From: Paenibacillus thalictri
Lineage (GTDB): Bacteria > Bacillota > Bacilli > Paenibacillales > NBRC-103111
Length of the DNA: 64,000 nt
Direction of reading: 5' to 3'
Assembly: GCF_004307995.1 (NCBI RefSeq)
Contig: NZ_SIRE01000025.1
Span: 1 to 64,000 of the forward strand
In this document: positions 1-8,540 of the stretch, in pieces
Numbering within the stretch: position 1 is the first letter of the stretch
Layout: the number at the start of each line of letters is the position of its first letter
The notes under the pieces: model-generated
Seen by the model: the letters and a program-made list of their open reading frames with translations, nothing else
Database searches by the model: none
Told to the model about the DNA's origin: nothing
Made by a program: the position numbers and the translations under genes

Positions 1-217
1 GGAAGATACTTCGGTTTTCGACTGGGTTTAGCTTGGTGTTGCCATTTTTCCTGATTCCCACCTCAACCGTGGTAAAACAATTTCCAATTTTCACAGATCA
101 GGACTTGACATATTACCGCTGGACTTCATCTGTCTTCCGTATAGTTTTTTAATCAACTTCGTTTTCTATACTTAACTACCGATCGGCATGTCCACAAAGG
201 AACCTTAAAAAGAAGCG

Positions 218-244
218 GCAAAAAGCGGGGCCATAAAGCCCCGC
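218..244 (-). terminator. rocA intrinsic terminator
   Basis: On the minus strand GCGGGGC pairs with GCCCCGC around a 6-base loop, followed by TTTTTGCC. It lies about 10 bases past the rocA stop codon, so it ends that transcript. Confidence 0.8.
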
Positions 245-254
245 CGCAGCGTCG

Positions 255-1823
255 TTATTTTTTTCGGGAAGCCGCTTTCGCTTGCGTGAACAGCAGCAAA
301 TAGTCGTAGCCGCCGGCTTTCGAATCCGTGCCGGACATATTAAAGCCGCCGAACGGATGGACGCCGACCAAAGCGCCAGTGCATTTGCGGTTCACATACA
401 AGTTGCCGCAGTGCATTGTCTCCAGCGCTTCCGCAATGCGATCGTCGTCTGTGGAGAAAAAGGAGCCGGTGAGGCCAAATTCCGTATCGTTGTACAGCTC
501 GATCGCTTCCCTCCAGTCCTTCGCTCTCCCAATCGCCAGCACCGGTCCGAATATTTCCTCCTGCATCAGCCGGGTTTTGTTGTCCACGTCGATAAACACA
601 GTCGGCTGAATATAATAGCCGTTTCCTTCCGCCGCCGCGCCACCGGCCAGCAGCTTCCCTTCACTTTTGCCGATTTCAATATATTCGAGGACTTTGTCGT
701 AAGACGCCTTGTCAATCACCGGTCCGGCCGGATAGTTTTGCTCGGGAAGGCCGACGGCAAGTGCTCTAGTCAGCACTTCGATTTTGCCCACGACTTGGTC
801 GTACACGGACTCGACAATGTAAGCTCTGGAGCAAGCCGAGCATTTCTGGCCCTGGAAGCCAAAAGCGGAAGCGACGATTGCCGCGGCAGCCGCATCCAGG
901 TTAGCGGTTTCGTCCACGACGATGCCGTCTTTGCCGCCCATCTCCGCAATGACCCGTTTGATCCAGATTTGGCCGGGGGCCGTCTCGGCGGCCAGCTTGT
1001 TGATGCGCAGGCCAACTTCCTTGGAACCGGTAAAGCTGATAAAACGTGTCTTCGGATGTGTGGTCAAATAATCGCCGACTTCGGCCCCGCTGCCCGGAAT
1101 AAAGTTGATGACGCCCGGCGGAAGCCCAGCCTCCTCCAGCAGTGAGACAAACTTATGGGCAATCACCGGTGTCGTGGAGGCCGGCTTGAGCAGCACCGTA
1201 TTGCCGGAAACGACGGCTGCGCTTGTCATGCCCACGCAGATGGCAAGCGGGAAGTTCCACGGCGGAATGATGACACCGACGCCAAGCGGAATATACGTGA
1301 GGTGGTTGTCTTCGCCTGTTATGCTGACAAGCGGCTGCGTTTCGTTGATGCGGCTTAAGCGGATCATTTCGCGGCCGTAAAACTCCAGGAAATCGATCGC
1401 TTCGGCCGTATCCGCGTCGGCTTCGGCGTAGTTTTTGCCCGCTTCCACAATCATCAGCGCGGAAAACTCATGTTTACGCGCGCGCATCAGCGCCGCAGCC
1501 TTGAACAAATAGTCCGCCCGCTCGCGTGCAGGCATCTTTTTCCACGTTTCAAAAGTTTCGAGTGCGGTCTGCATCGCTTTTTCCGCCAAGGACCGGTCCG
1601 CCTTGCTGACATAACCGACGATCTCGTTGGTGTTGCCCGGATTAACGGAGATGATTTGGGCTTCGGTCGTCACTTTCTCGGCGCCGATATGCAGCTGATA
1701 ATGCCTGCCCAGCTCGCTTTTTGTTTTGGCGATGGCCGCTTCCATCGCTTTTTTGTTCTCCTCGAGGGAATAGTCGGTGAACGGTTCGTTAACAAACGGG
1801 TTATTGGTTGCAACATTGCGCAT
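255..1823 (-). CDS. rocA: L-glutamate gamma-semialdehyde (P5C) dehydrogenase
   Basis: NAD-dependent aldehyde dehydrogenase of 522 residues that oxidises pyrroline-5-carboxylate/glutamate semialdehyde to glutamate, the last step of proline and arginine breakdown. Visible family marks are the cofactor/oxyanion motif PWNFPL (about 189-193), the general-base Glu in EMGGKDG (E294) and the nucleophile Cys in GFQGQKCSA (C328). Length matches RocA/PruA monofunctional enzymes. The ATG follows GGAGG at good spacing. It is a single-gene unit between its own terminator and the sdh terminator. I looked for the sigma-54 type -12/-24 promoter known for Bacillus rocA and did not see it. The function call is strong; the wider ALDH superfamily is the only alternative. 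Confidence 0.95.
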   Translation of the reverse strand: MRNVATNNPFVNEPFTDYSLEENKKAMEAAIAKTKSELGRHYQLHIGAEKVTTEAQIISVNPGNTNEIVGYVSKADRSLAEKAMQTALETFETWKKMPARERADYLFKAAALMRARKHEFSALMIVEAGKNYAEADADTAEAIDFLEFYGREMIRLSRINETQPLVSITGEDNHLTYIPLGVGVIIPPWNFPLAICVGMTSAAVVSGNTVLLKPASTTPVIAHKFVSLLEEAGLPPGVINFIPGSGAEVGDYLTTHPKTRFISFTGSKEVGLRINKLAAETAPGQIWIKRVIAEMGGKDGIVVDETANLDAAAAAIVASAFGFQGQKCSACSRAYIVESVYDQVVGKIEVLTRALAVGLPEQNYPAGPVIDKASYDKVLEYIEIGKSEGKLLAGGAAAEGNGYYIQPTVFIDVDNKTRLMQEEIFGPVLAIGRAKDWREAIELYNDTEFGLTGSFFSTDDDRIAEALETMHCGNLYVNRKCTGALVGVHPFGGFNMSGTDSKAGGYDYLLLFTQAKAASRKK

Positions 1824-2005
1824 AACTGTTAGCCTCCGCTTCGTTGTGGCTTTTACAATACGATATTCCGCAACCCATTTTTTAGTGATTTATATGTCCC
1901 GTTGAACCTGAACCCAAAGCCCCCGGCAGAAAACGAGGCCGCTGAAAAAGCAGCGGAGTGAGCGAAATCATGCTGGAGAAGCGCTAATCCCCCCTTTACG
2001 ATGGA

Positions 2006-2050
2006 ACACAAAAACGGCCCGTTTAACGTCAGTGCGCTAAACGGGCCGTT
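2006..2050 (-). terminator. sdhCAB terminator
   Basis: A perfect 13-bp inverted repeat (2013-2025 with 2038-2050, AACGGCCCGTTTA arms) is followed on the minus strand by TTTTTGTG. It sits 12 bases after the sdhB stop and ends the succinate dehydrogenase operon. Confidence 0.9.
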
Positions 2051-2062
2051 ATGTTTATGTCA

Positions 2063-2815
2063 TTACACGCCAAGCCATTTCTTGAACAAATGTTTGGTGG
2101 TGTCGCGGTTCATCGCGGCGATCGATGTCGTCAACGGAATGCCTTTCGGGCAGGAGCGCACGCAGTTTTGCGAGTTGCCGCAGCCTTCGATGCCGCCGTC
2201 TTCCATCAGCGTTTCAAGACGTTCCTCGGCGTTCATTTCGCCTGTCGGATGTGCATTAAACAAGCGCACTTGCGAAATGGCGGCAGGTCCGATAAACGTT
2301 GTTTTGTCGTTTACGTTCGGACACGATTCAAGGCAGACGCCGCAGGTCATGCATTTGGACAGCTCATATGCCCATTGGCGCTTCGATTCGGCCATCCGCG
2401 GACCCGGACCCAGATCGTACGTGCCGTCGATCGGAATCCACGCTTTGACCCTTTTCAAAGCGGAGAACATGCGCTCACGGTTGATCACGAGGTCGCGAAC
2501 AACCGGGAAGGTCGTCATCGGCGCTACGCGCACCGGCTGCTCCAGCTTATCGATCAGCGCCGAGCACGCTTGGCGCGGCTTGCCGTTAATGACCATCGAG
2601 CAGGCGCCGCACACTTCTTCCAAACAGTTCGATTCCCAGCATACCGGAGTTGTCTTGGTCCCGCCGGCATTAACCGGATTGCGCTGCACTTCCATCAATG
2701 CGCTGATCACGTTCATATTCGGGCGGTACGGCACTTCAAATTCTTCGGTATATGGAGCCGAGTCAGGACTATCCTGTCTCGTTACAATAAACTTTACCGT
2801 TTTTTTGTCAGCCAT
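2063..2815 (-). CDS. sdhB: Succinate dehydrogenase iron-sulfur subunit
   Basis: Electron-transfer subunit of succinate:menaquinone reductase (complex II), passing electrons from FAD on SdhA to the membrane anchor SdhC. In 250 residues the N-terminal ferredoxin domain carries the C-x4-C-x2-C plus distal Cys set for [2Fe-2S] (near 64-84). The C-terminal half carries CMTCGVC plus a CP pair and a second Cys set ending in CVRSCPKG, for the [4Fe-4S] and [3Fe-4S] centres. The ATG at 2815 is preferred because GGAGG lies about 9 bases upstream; a TTG two codons earlier would overlap sdhA by 4 bases. It is the last gene of sdhCAB. Confidence 0.97.
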   Translation of the reverse strand: MADKKTVKFIVTRQDSPDSAPYTEEFEVPYRPNMNVISALMEVQRNPVNAGGTKTTPVCWESNCLEEVCGACSMVINGKPRQACSALIDKLEQPVRVAPMTTFPVVRDLVINRERMFSALKRVKAWIPIDGTYDLGPGPRMAESKRQWAYELSKCMTCGVCLESCPNVNDKTTFIGPAAISQVRLFNAHPTGEMNAEERLETLMEDGGIEGCGNSQNCVRSCPKGIPLTTSIAAMNRDTTKHLFKKWLGV

Positions 2816-2817
2816 GA

Positions 2818-4578
2818 TCAATGACCTCCTCCCTTCTTGCTCGTGGAGTAATCGCGTTTACGCGGCGTAATGAGCGATACGTCGACATCTTCCCACGTCA
2901 TGGTCGGACCGTCCGGCGTCCAGGTTGCAATCGATGTCTTCAGGAAATGATCGTCGTCACGTTCAGGGAAGTCCGGCTTATAGTGAGCGCCGCGGCTTTC
3001 GTTGCGGAGCAGCGCGCCGGTTGTCATCGCTTGTGCCAACTCCAGCATGTTCCACAGCTGACGGGTAAACGCGACGCCTTGGTTGTTCCAGCGCGCCGTA
3101 TCCGTCATACTGATCTTTTTGTAGCGTTGTTTCATATCGCTGATCGTATTCAGCGTGCTCTGCAGCTTATCATTGAAACGAACAACCGTCATGTTGTTGT
3201 TCATCATTTCGCCAAGCTCTCTGTGAATCACGTACGCGTTTTCCGTACCGTCCATTTTCAAGAGGTTTTCGTATTTGTCCTGATGTCTCTTCTTCTCTTG
3301 ATCGTAAATCGTGGAGGAAACGTCTTCTGCGTGCTTGTTCAAACTCTTGATGTATTCCACCGCTTTCGGACCGGCTACCATGCCGTCGAAAATCGCCGAT
3401 ACCAGCGAGTTCGCGCCCAAGCGGTTTGCGCCGTGATGCTGGAAATTACATTCGCCGGCTGCAAACAGCCCCGGAATATTGGTCATCAGGTTGTAATCGC
3501 ACCACATGCCGCCCATCGAGTAGTGAACCGCAGGGTAAATCTTCATCGGAATTTTCCGCGGGTCGTCGCCCATGAACTTCTCGTAAATTTCCATAATCCC
3601 GCCGAGCTTAACGTCCAGCTCCTTCGGATCTTTATGCGAAAGATCGAGGTACACCATGTTCTCGCCGTTGATGCCCAGCTTCTGATTGACACATACGTCG
3701 AAAATTTCCCGGGTTGCAATGTCGCGCGGCACGAGGTTTCCGTAAGCCGGGTATTTCTCTTCGAGGAAATACCAAGGTTTGCCGTCTTTATATGTCCAGA
3801 TCCGGCCGCCTTCGCCGCGTGCGGATTCGGACATGAGACGCAATTTGTCGTCTCCCGGAATAGCCGTCGGGTGAATTTGAATCATTTCGCCGTTGGCGTA
3901 ATTGACGCCCTGCTGGTACACAGCGCTTGCCGCCGTACCCGTGTTGATGACGGAGTTTGTCGTGCGGCCGAAGATGATGCCAGGGCCGCCTGTCGCCAAA
4001 ATTACCGCGTCAGCGCGGAACGTGCTGATTTCCATGTCGCGCAAGCTTTGAGCGGACACGCCGCGGCATACGCCGTCGCCGTCGATTACAGCGCCCAAAA
4101 ACTCATAATGCTCGAACTTTTTGACAAGACCGGCTGTTTCCCAGCGGCGTACTTGCTCGTCCAAAGCGTACAACAGCTGTTGGCCTGTCGTTGCGCCCGC
4201 GAATGCGGTGCGGTGATACTGCGTTCCGCCGAAGCGGCGGAAATCGAGAAGTCCTTCCGGCGTGCGGTTGAACATAACGCCCATCCGGTCCATCAAGTGA
4301 ATGATGCCCGGAGCGGCATCGCACAGCGCCTTAACCGGCGGCTGGTTGGCCAGGAAGTCCCCGCCGTAAACCGTATCGTCAAAGTGCTCCCATGTGGAGT
4401 CGCCTTCGCCTTTTGTATTAACCGCTCCGTTGATGCCGCCTTGCGCGCATACGGAGTGGGATCTTTTTACCGGAACCAAGGAAAACAAGTCGACGTGAAC
4501 CCCGGCCTCGGCGGCTTTAATGGTGGCCATAAGCCCGGCCAAGCCTCCACCTACAACGATTACTTTTGCATTAGCCAT
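2818..4578 (-). CDS. sdhA: Succinate dehydrogenase flavoprotein subunit
   Basis: Catalytic subunit (586 residues) oxidising succinate to fumarate with covalently bound FAD, on the inner face of the membrane. The N-terminal dinucleotide fold is VVGGGLAGLMA. The FAD-linking histidine lies in RSHSVCAQGGING (H41). Substrate-binding signatures HPTAIPG, RGEGG and HYSMGGMW are present. Length fits the Bacillus-type enzyme that uses menaquinone and a single-subunit cytochrome b558 anchor. The stop codon lies 2 bases before the sdhB start and the gene begins 17 bases after sdhC, so translation is probably coupled. Confidence 0.97.
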   Translation of the reverse strand: MANAKVIVVGGGLAGLMATIKAAEAGVHVDLFSLVPVKRSHSVCAQGGINGAVNTKGEGDSTWEHFDDTVYGGDFLANQPPVKALCDAAPGIIHLMDRMGVMFNRTPEGLLDFRRFGGTQYHRTAFAGATTGQQLLYALDEQVRRWETAGLVKKFEHYEFLGAVIDGDGVCRGVSAQSLRDMEISTFRADAVILATGGPGIIFGRTTNSVINTGTAASAVYQQGVNYANGEMIQIHPTAIPGDDKLRLMSESARGEGGRIWTYKDGKPWYFLEEKYPAYGNLVPRDIATREIFDVCVNQKLGINGENMVYLDLSHKDPKELDVKLGGIMEIYEKFMGDDPRKIPMKIYPAVHYSMGGMWCDYNLMTNIPGLFAAGECNFQHHGANRLGANSLVSAIFDGMVAGPKAVEYIKSLNKHAEDVSSTIYDQEKKRHQDKYENLLKMDGTENAYVIHRELGEMMNNNMTVVRFNDKLQSTLNTISDMKQRYKKISMTDTARWNNQGVAFTRQLWNMLELAQAMTTGALLRNESRGAHYKPDFPERDDDHFLKTSIATWTPDGPTMTWEDVDVSLITPRKRDYSTSKKGGGH

Positions 4579-4595
4579 TGGAAATTCCGTCCCCC

Positions 4596-5249
4596 TTAAC
4601 CTTTAACCATCTTAGGCGCTTCTTGGAATTGCGGGTCCAGGAACGCCGTCAGCGACATAATGAACATAATGGCCATAATCACGAATACAGCCATCCATAC
4701 GTAAGAAGATACGCGCTGCGCGCGTGGGCCAACCGTAACGCCCCAGCTGACAAGGAATGACCACATGCCGTTGGAGAAATGGAATACGGCGGCAAGTACA
4801 CCAATCGTATACACGGCAAACATCACCGGATTGGTAGCGATGCTGTGCATCGTCATGCCAAGTTCCTCGTGTTTTACGTTGCCAAACGCCACTTGCAGTC
4901 TGGTTTGAAAAAAGTGCCATGCCACAAAAATAAACGTGATGACGCCGGTCACACGCTGCAGGAAAAACATCTGATTGCGGAAATAACCGTAATTCGAGAC
5001 GTTGTTGCGCGCCGTGTAAGCTACGTACAGTCCGTAAATCGCATGGTAAGCCAGCGGAATCCAAATACCGATCACCTCAAGCCAAAGCAAGAGCGGCAAA
5101 TTATTCAGCCAGTCGATTTGCTCGGCAAATTCCGCATGTCCTTTGGTCGCCGAGTAGTTGGTCAGCAAATGCTCAATTAAGAAAAAGCCGACCGGAATGA
5201 CGCCGAGCAAGGAATGAAGCTTGCGCGAGAAATAAGAATTGCGAAACAT
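4596..5249 (-). CDS. sdhC: Succinate dehydrogenase cytochrome b558 anchor
   Basis: Membrane anchor of complex II (217 residues, five hydrophobic segments) that holds haem b and the quinone site; Bacillus-type enzymes use this one subunit instead of SdhC plus SdhD. The reading frame runs open 61 codons further upstream. The start is placed at 5249 because GGGAGGGA lies just before it, the product then begins like other SdhC proteins (MFRNSYFSRKLHSLLGV), and the promoter at 5311-5339 lies inside the longer frame. Conserved His residues in the helices are the likely haem ligands. First gene of sdhCAB. Confidence 0.93.
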   Translation of the reverse strand: MFRNSYFSRKLHSLLGVIPVGFFLIEHLLTNYSATKGHAEFAEQIDWLNNLPLLLWLEVIGIWIPLAYHAIYGLYVAYTARNNVSNYGYFRNQMFFLQRVTGVITFIFVAWHFFQTRLQVAFGNVKHEELGMTMHSIATNPVMFAVYTIGVLAAVFHFSNGMWSFLVSWGVTVGPRAQRVSSYVWMAVFVIMAIMFIMSLTAFLDPQFQEAPKMVKG

Positions 5250-5310
5250 GAACTTGGGTCCCTCCCTCAAAAAAATACTTTCAACCTCGTGGTCCTCAAA
5301 ACCACATTTC

Positions 5311-5339
5311 ATTGTACTCCCGGTGAAAACGTGCGTCAA
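5311..5339 (-). promoter_or_regulatory. sigma-A promoter of sdhCAB
   Basis: On the minus strand TTGACG (5334-5339), a 17-base spacer and TACAAT (5311-5316) form a near-consensus vegetative promoter. Predicted transcription start is near 5304, about 55 bases before sdhC. The spacer contains ACGTTTTCACCGG, repeated exactly in the yuiB/hemQ intergenic region. Confidence 0.8.
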
Positions 5340-5578
5340 TAACGGTTTTCCACATAAATCGACATTCCGCGGCCATAGATTAACAAGCGTCTTGGCAACA
5401 TTCGAAAATAGACATATACAGCTATTCTCCATTGTGCAGCGCCATTTTATACAGCGGAAGCCAAAATTTGTGAACGAAACGTGACGTATACATACTACTC
5501 CTTTATCGCTTATAATGGAAGTGCTAGTTTTTTATATAACATTATTCGTTTTATGCATATGAGAAATAAGGGGTTATT

Positions 5579-6478
5579 ATGGAAAATATCGATTTTTTCA
5601 TTGTAGTCGTGGAACAGCAAAGTTTAAATAAAGCTTCACAGGTGCTGAACTTATCTCAGCCCGCTTTATCGCGTAAAATTATGAAGCTGGAAGAGGAGCT
5701 GGGCACGCAGTTGTTTGCCCGTAAAGGGAAAAAGCTGGAAATCACCCGCGCCGGAGAAATTTGCTACGAGCACGCCAGGGAAATGCGCCAGTTGGAAAGG
5801 AAACTGCGTGCATCCATCGAGCAGTTCAAATCCGCCGATCAGCCGGGCAGCATTACGATTGGCGCCAGCCTGACCACCCTGCAATCCACCTTGCCCGATT
5901 TAATTACATTATATACGAAGGATCACCCTAATACGGACATCAAAGCCATTACCGGCAAAACGCACGAAATCGTCTCACTGGTCAAAGACAAAAAGGTCGA
6001 TATCGGCCTGGTCGCTTCCAAGATCGAGCAGCCCGGCCTTTCCTGCGTTCCGTTGTTCGACGACCATCTTTGCCTGGTGCTGCCGGCGGGACATGCCTTT
6101 ACGGACATGCGCGCGCTGGCTGTGCAGGATCTGCACAATTTGCCGATGATCCTGTTTTCCCGCGGCACGTGGTACCGTGTGCTGATGGACGATTTGTTCC
6201 ATCGCTTTGAAATTTATCCCGATGTCAAAATGGAAATCGATTCGTTCGAAGCGATCGTGCGGCTCGTCTCCACATGCAAAACGGCCACGCTGCTGCCGAA
6301 GTCTTACCTTCGCCGCACCCTGGCCGATGAAAATGAGATTGTCGTCCGCAGCTTAACCGAACTGGAGCAGACGAAGCGGACGACCTCGCTGCTGTTTGCC
6401 GACGAATCCGGGGATTACCCGATCGCCAAGCGGTTTATTATGAAAGCCGAGCAGCACTTCTCCGGCATTCAGAGCTAG
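5579..6478 (+). CDS. LysR family transcriptional regulator
   Basis: A 299-residue LysR-type regulator. Residues 1-60 form the winged helix-turn-helix (LNKASQVLNLSQPALSRKI is the recognition region) and about 90-295 form the periplasmic-binding-like effector domain. AAGGGG precedes the ATG. A TATAAT at 5511-5516 could be its -10 box, but the -35 is poor. It is transcribed divergently from sdhCAB across about 330 bases, the usual arrangement for a LysR protein controlling its neighbour and itself, so control of sdh is possible. I cannot name the effector; it does not look close to CcpC or CysL from what I recall of them. Confidence 0.88.
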   Translation: MENIDFFIVVVEQQSLNKASQVLNLSQPALSRKIMKLEEELGTQLFARKGKKLEITRAGEICYEHAREMRQLERKLRASIEQFKSADQPGSITIGASLTTLQSTLPDLITLYTKDHPNTDIKAITGKTHEIVSLVKDKKVDIGLVASKIEQPGLSCVPLFDDHLCLVLPAGHAFTDMRALAVQDLHNLPMILFSRGTWYRVLMDDLFHRFEIYPDVKMEIDSFEAIVRLVSTCKTATLLPKSYLRRTLADENEIVVRSLTELEQTKRTTSLLFADESGDYPIAKRFIMKAEQHFSGIQS

Positions 6479-6546
6479 CCATGACGAAGGCGCCCGGAGA
6501 AGCAAAGCTCATCGGCAGCAGTTTGTTTAGGCAGCTTGACGGCCAG

Positions 6547-7770
6547 CTACTCCTCCAAGCCCAACTTACGAGCGAAATACGCTGTGGTTCCGGCTTGCAG
6601 CAGGATCGTAACAAGCACCGCCATAAACGTGACCGAAGCGATAATATCCGCGTATTTCACGCCCATGCCGGCAATCATGCCCGATAAAGCCGCAGGAATG
6701 ACCCCCGTTTCGCGCACCCAGAACATAAATACAATTTCCCGCCAACTCCAGCCCGCTTTCCTGTCTGGAAGCGCCGACGCCAATACGGTCAGCGGCCTTC
6801 CGATCAGCATAAATATGGCGATGACCCCAAGGCTTGTCCACAGATGATCGGCAATAACTTGAAAATTAACCTGGCTGCCCAGCAAAATAAAAATAAGCAT
6901 CCTCAGCAGCACCGTGATATTTTCCGTAAAATGGCCGATTTCTTGGAGCTTGTCTTCGATATTCAGCTTAAATTCCCCGGCATTGCCCCAAATCAGGCCC
7001 GCGGTGAACGTAGCCATAAATCCGCTGACGTGCAGCGTATCGCCCAGCCAATACGCGCCTAATGCGGTAACGACCAAAGCGATCGTCGCATAGTCGCGAA
7101 GCAAGCCAAGACGCAAATGGGCAGTAATCAGGCACAAGCCGTAGCCAACCGCCGCACCAACTGCGATGCCCCCTAGCGCGCTGACTGCGAATTGCCCGAC
7201 AGCTGCGCCCACACTGAGCGCTTGCCCCCCTGCAATGACCCCTAGCAGGCTGAACGTAAGGATCGACCCGGTAGCGTCGTTAAACGCCGACTCGCTTTCC
7301 ACCGTCTCGCGCACCTTGGTGCGAATGCGTACCTGCTTGAATACCGGGATCAGCGTCGCCGGATCCGTCGACGAAATGATCGCGCCGAGCAGCAGCGCGT
7401 ACATCCACGGCAGCCCAAGCAATAGATGCGCCGCAGCCGCAACCGCCGCGCAGGTAATCAGAACGCCGGGCACGCTCAGCATTGCAACGGTCAGCCCTAC
7501 TTTTTTCAGGCCCGACAACCGGATATTGCGCCCCCCGTCGAACAGGATAAGCGCCGAGCCGATCGTCAGGATGAACTGGTTGGTAAACGAACTGCTCGTC
7601 TCCGTCACCAGGTGGAAACCTTGTCCGAAGACGATGCCTGCCACCAGAAACAACGCGACATCGGGCAATTTTAGCCAGACCGCCAGTTTCCCCGATAACA
7701 TGCCCAGAGCAAAGATTAGAATGAGCAAAAATATAACGTGCCGCACCATCTCCGCGATGTTGTTTTCCAT
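6547..7770 (-). CDS. CPA1-family cation/proton antiporter
   Basis: Integral membrane antiporter (407 residues, about 12 hydrophobic segments) exchanging Na+ or K+ for protons. The transport core is visible: STDPATLIPVF in the unwound helix and ESESAFNDATG, the paired acidic/Asn-Asp motif of NhaP-type carriers. There is no long cytosolic C-terminal tail. It starts 31 bases after ktrA and shares its strand, so it is probably read from the riboswitch-controlled ktr promoter. That context suggests K+ or Na+ export balanced against Ktr uptake. Substrate specificity cannot be read from the sequence. Confidence 0.88.
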   Translation of the reverse strand: MENNIAEMVRHVIFLLILIFALGMLSGKLAVWLKLPDVALFLVAGIVFGQGFHLVTETSSSFTNQFILTIGSALILFDGGRNIRLSGLKKVGLTVAMLSVPGVLITCAAVAAAAHLLLGLPWMYALLLGAIISSTDPATLIPVFKQVRIRTKVRETVESESAFNDATGSILTFSLLGVIAGGQALSVGAAVGQFAVSALGGIAVGAAVGYGLCLITAHLRLGLLRDYATIALVVTALGAYWLGDTLHVSGFMATFTAGLIWGNAGEFKLNIEDKLQEIGHFTENITVLLRMLIFILLGSQVNFQVIADHLWTSLGVIAIFMLIGRPLTVLASALPDRKAGWSWREIVFMFWVRETGVIPAALSGMIAGMGVKYADIIASVTFMAVLVTILLQAGTTAYFARKLGLEE

Positions 7771-7801
7771 AAGCTGAATCTCATCCTCCGAAACGCTTGG
7801 C

Positions 7802-8464
7802 CTAACGAATTACAGCATGTTCAAATTGATCGATCTGCTCTCTTGTGCCGATCACGACCATGACATCCCGTTCCTCCACCGTATCGACTGCTGTCGGCGC
7901 GATGATAACGCCTTTCTTTTTGTTAATGGCAACAACGCTGCAGCCGTATTTCGCACGCGGGTCAATCTCCTTGAGCGAGCAGCCGGTAAGCCGCTTCGGC
8001 ACGGCCAATTCGGCGATCGTGTATTTCTCCGACAGGTCGATATAATCAAGCAAGTTCGGCGATACAAGCTGATGCGCAACCCGAATGCCCATATCCCGCT
8101 CCGGAAAAATAATGCGGTCGACGCCGATTTTCTCCAGCACCTTGCCGTGCAGATCGGACAGTGCTTTGGCCACTACGGACTTGACTCCGAGATCCTTAAG
8201 CAAGATCGCCGTCAGAATGCTGGACTGAATGTCGTCGCCAATCGCCACAACCGCGCAGTCAAAATTGCGCACCCCCAGCGATTTAAGCACCTCTTCGTCA
8301 GTGGAGTCGGCGACAACGACGTGAGTCAGCGTCTGGCTCATTTCCTCCACCGCTTCTTCGTTAATGTCGACCCCCAGCACCTCATAGCCCAGCTTTACCA
8401 GCTCTTTGGCCAAGCTTGACCCGAACCTCCCCAAGCCGATTACCGCGTACTGATTCCCTTTCAT
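7802..8464 (-). CDS. ktrA: Ktr potassium uptake regulatory subunit (RCK)
   Basis: Cytosolic gating ring of the Ktr K+ channel-transporter (220 residues). The N-terminal RCK/Rossmann domain has VIGLGRFGSSLA for ATP/ADP or NAD(H) binding. The C-terminal TrkA_C (RCK_C) domain, about 135-220, is the part known in Firmicute KtrA/KtrC to bind c-di-AMP. The start at 8464 follows GAGGAG; longer upstream reading runs into ktrB. The gene lies 76 bases after ktrB. Naming as KtrA rather than KtrC is by context. Confidence 0.92.
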   Translation of the reverse strand: MKGNQYAVIGLGRFGSSLAKELVKLGYEVLGVDINEEAVEEMSQTLTHVVVADSTDEEVLKSLGVRNFDCAVVAIGDDIQSSILTAILLKDLGVKSVVAKALSDLHGKVLEKIGVDRIIFPERDMGIRVAHQLVSPNLLDYIDLSEKYTIAELAVPKRLTGCSLKEIDPRAKYGCSVVAINKKKGVIIAPTAVDTVEERDVMVVIGTREQIDQFEHAVIR

Positions 8465-8540
8465 GCAACGTTTCTCCTCACTCTTTATATAAATTATGTT
8501 AATGAATAAAGGTTTATCAATTCCTTTAGCTTGCCATCTT

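Noticed and set aside
1..217. Gene or regulatory element at the left edge
   Set aside because: No open frame with a ribosome site and no clear promoter or hairpin before the rocA terminator.
1824..1900. Sigma-54 (-12/-24) promoter for rocA
   Set aside because: No GG...GC pair at the right spacing was found, though Bacillus rocA uses one.
2821..4599. 592-codon open frame on the plus strand opposite sdhA
   Set aside because: It is the antisense of a highly conserved sdhA, has no ribosome site, and its His/Arg/Val-rich translation is a codon-bias shadow. The same applies to long frames opposite rocA, glpD and asnB.
5250..5432. Longer N-terminus of sdhC
   Set aside because: The sigma-A promoter lies inside this stretch and the ribosome site and family N-terminus point to 5249.
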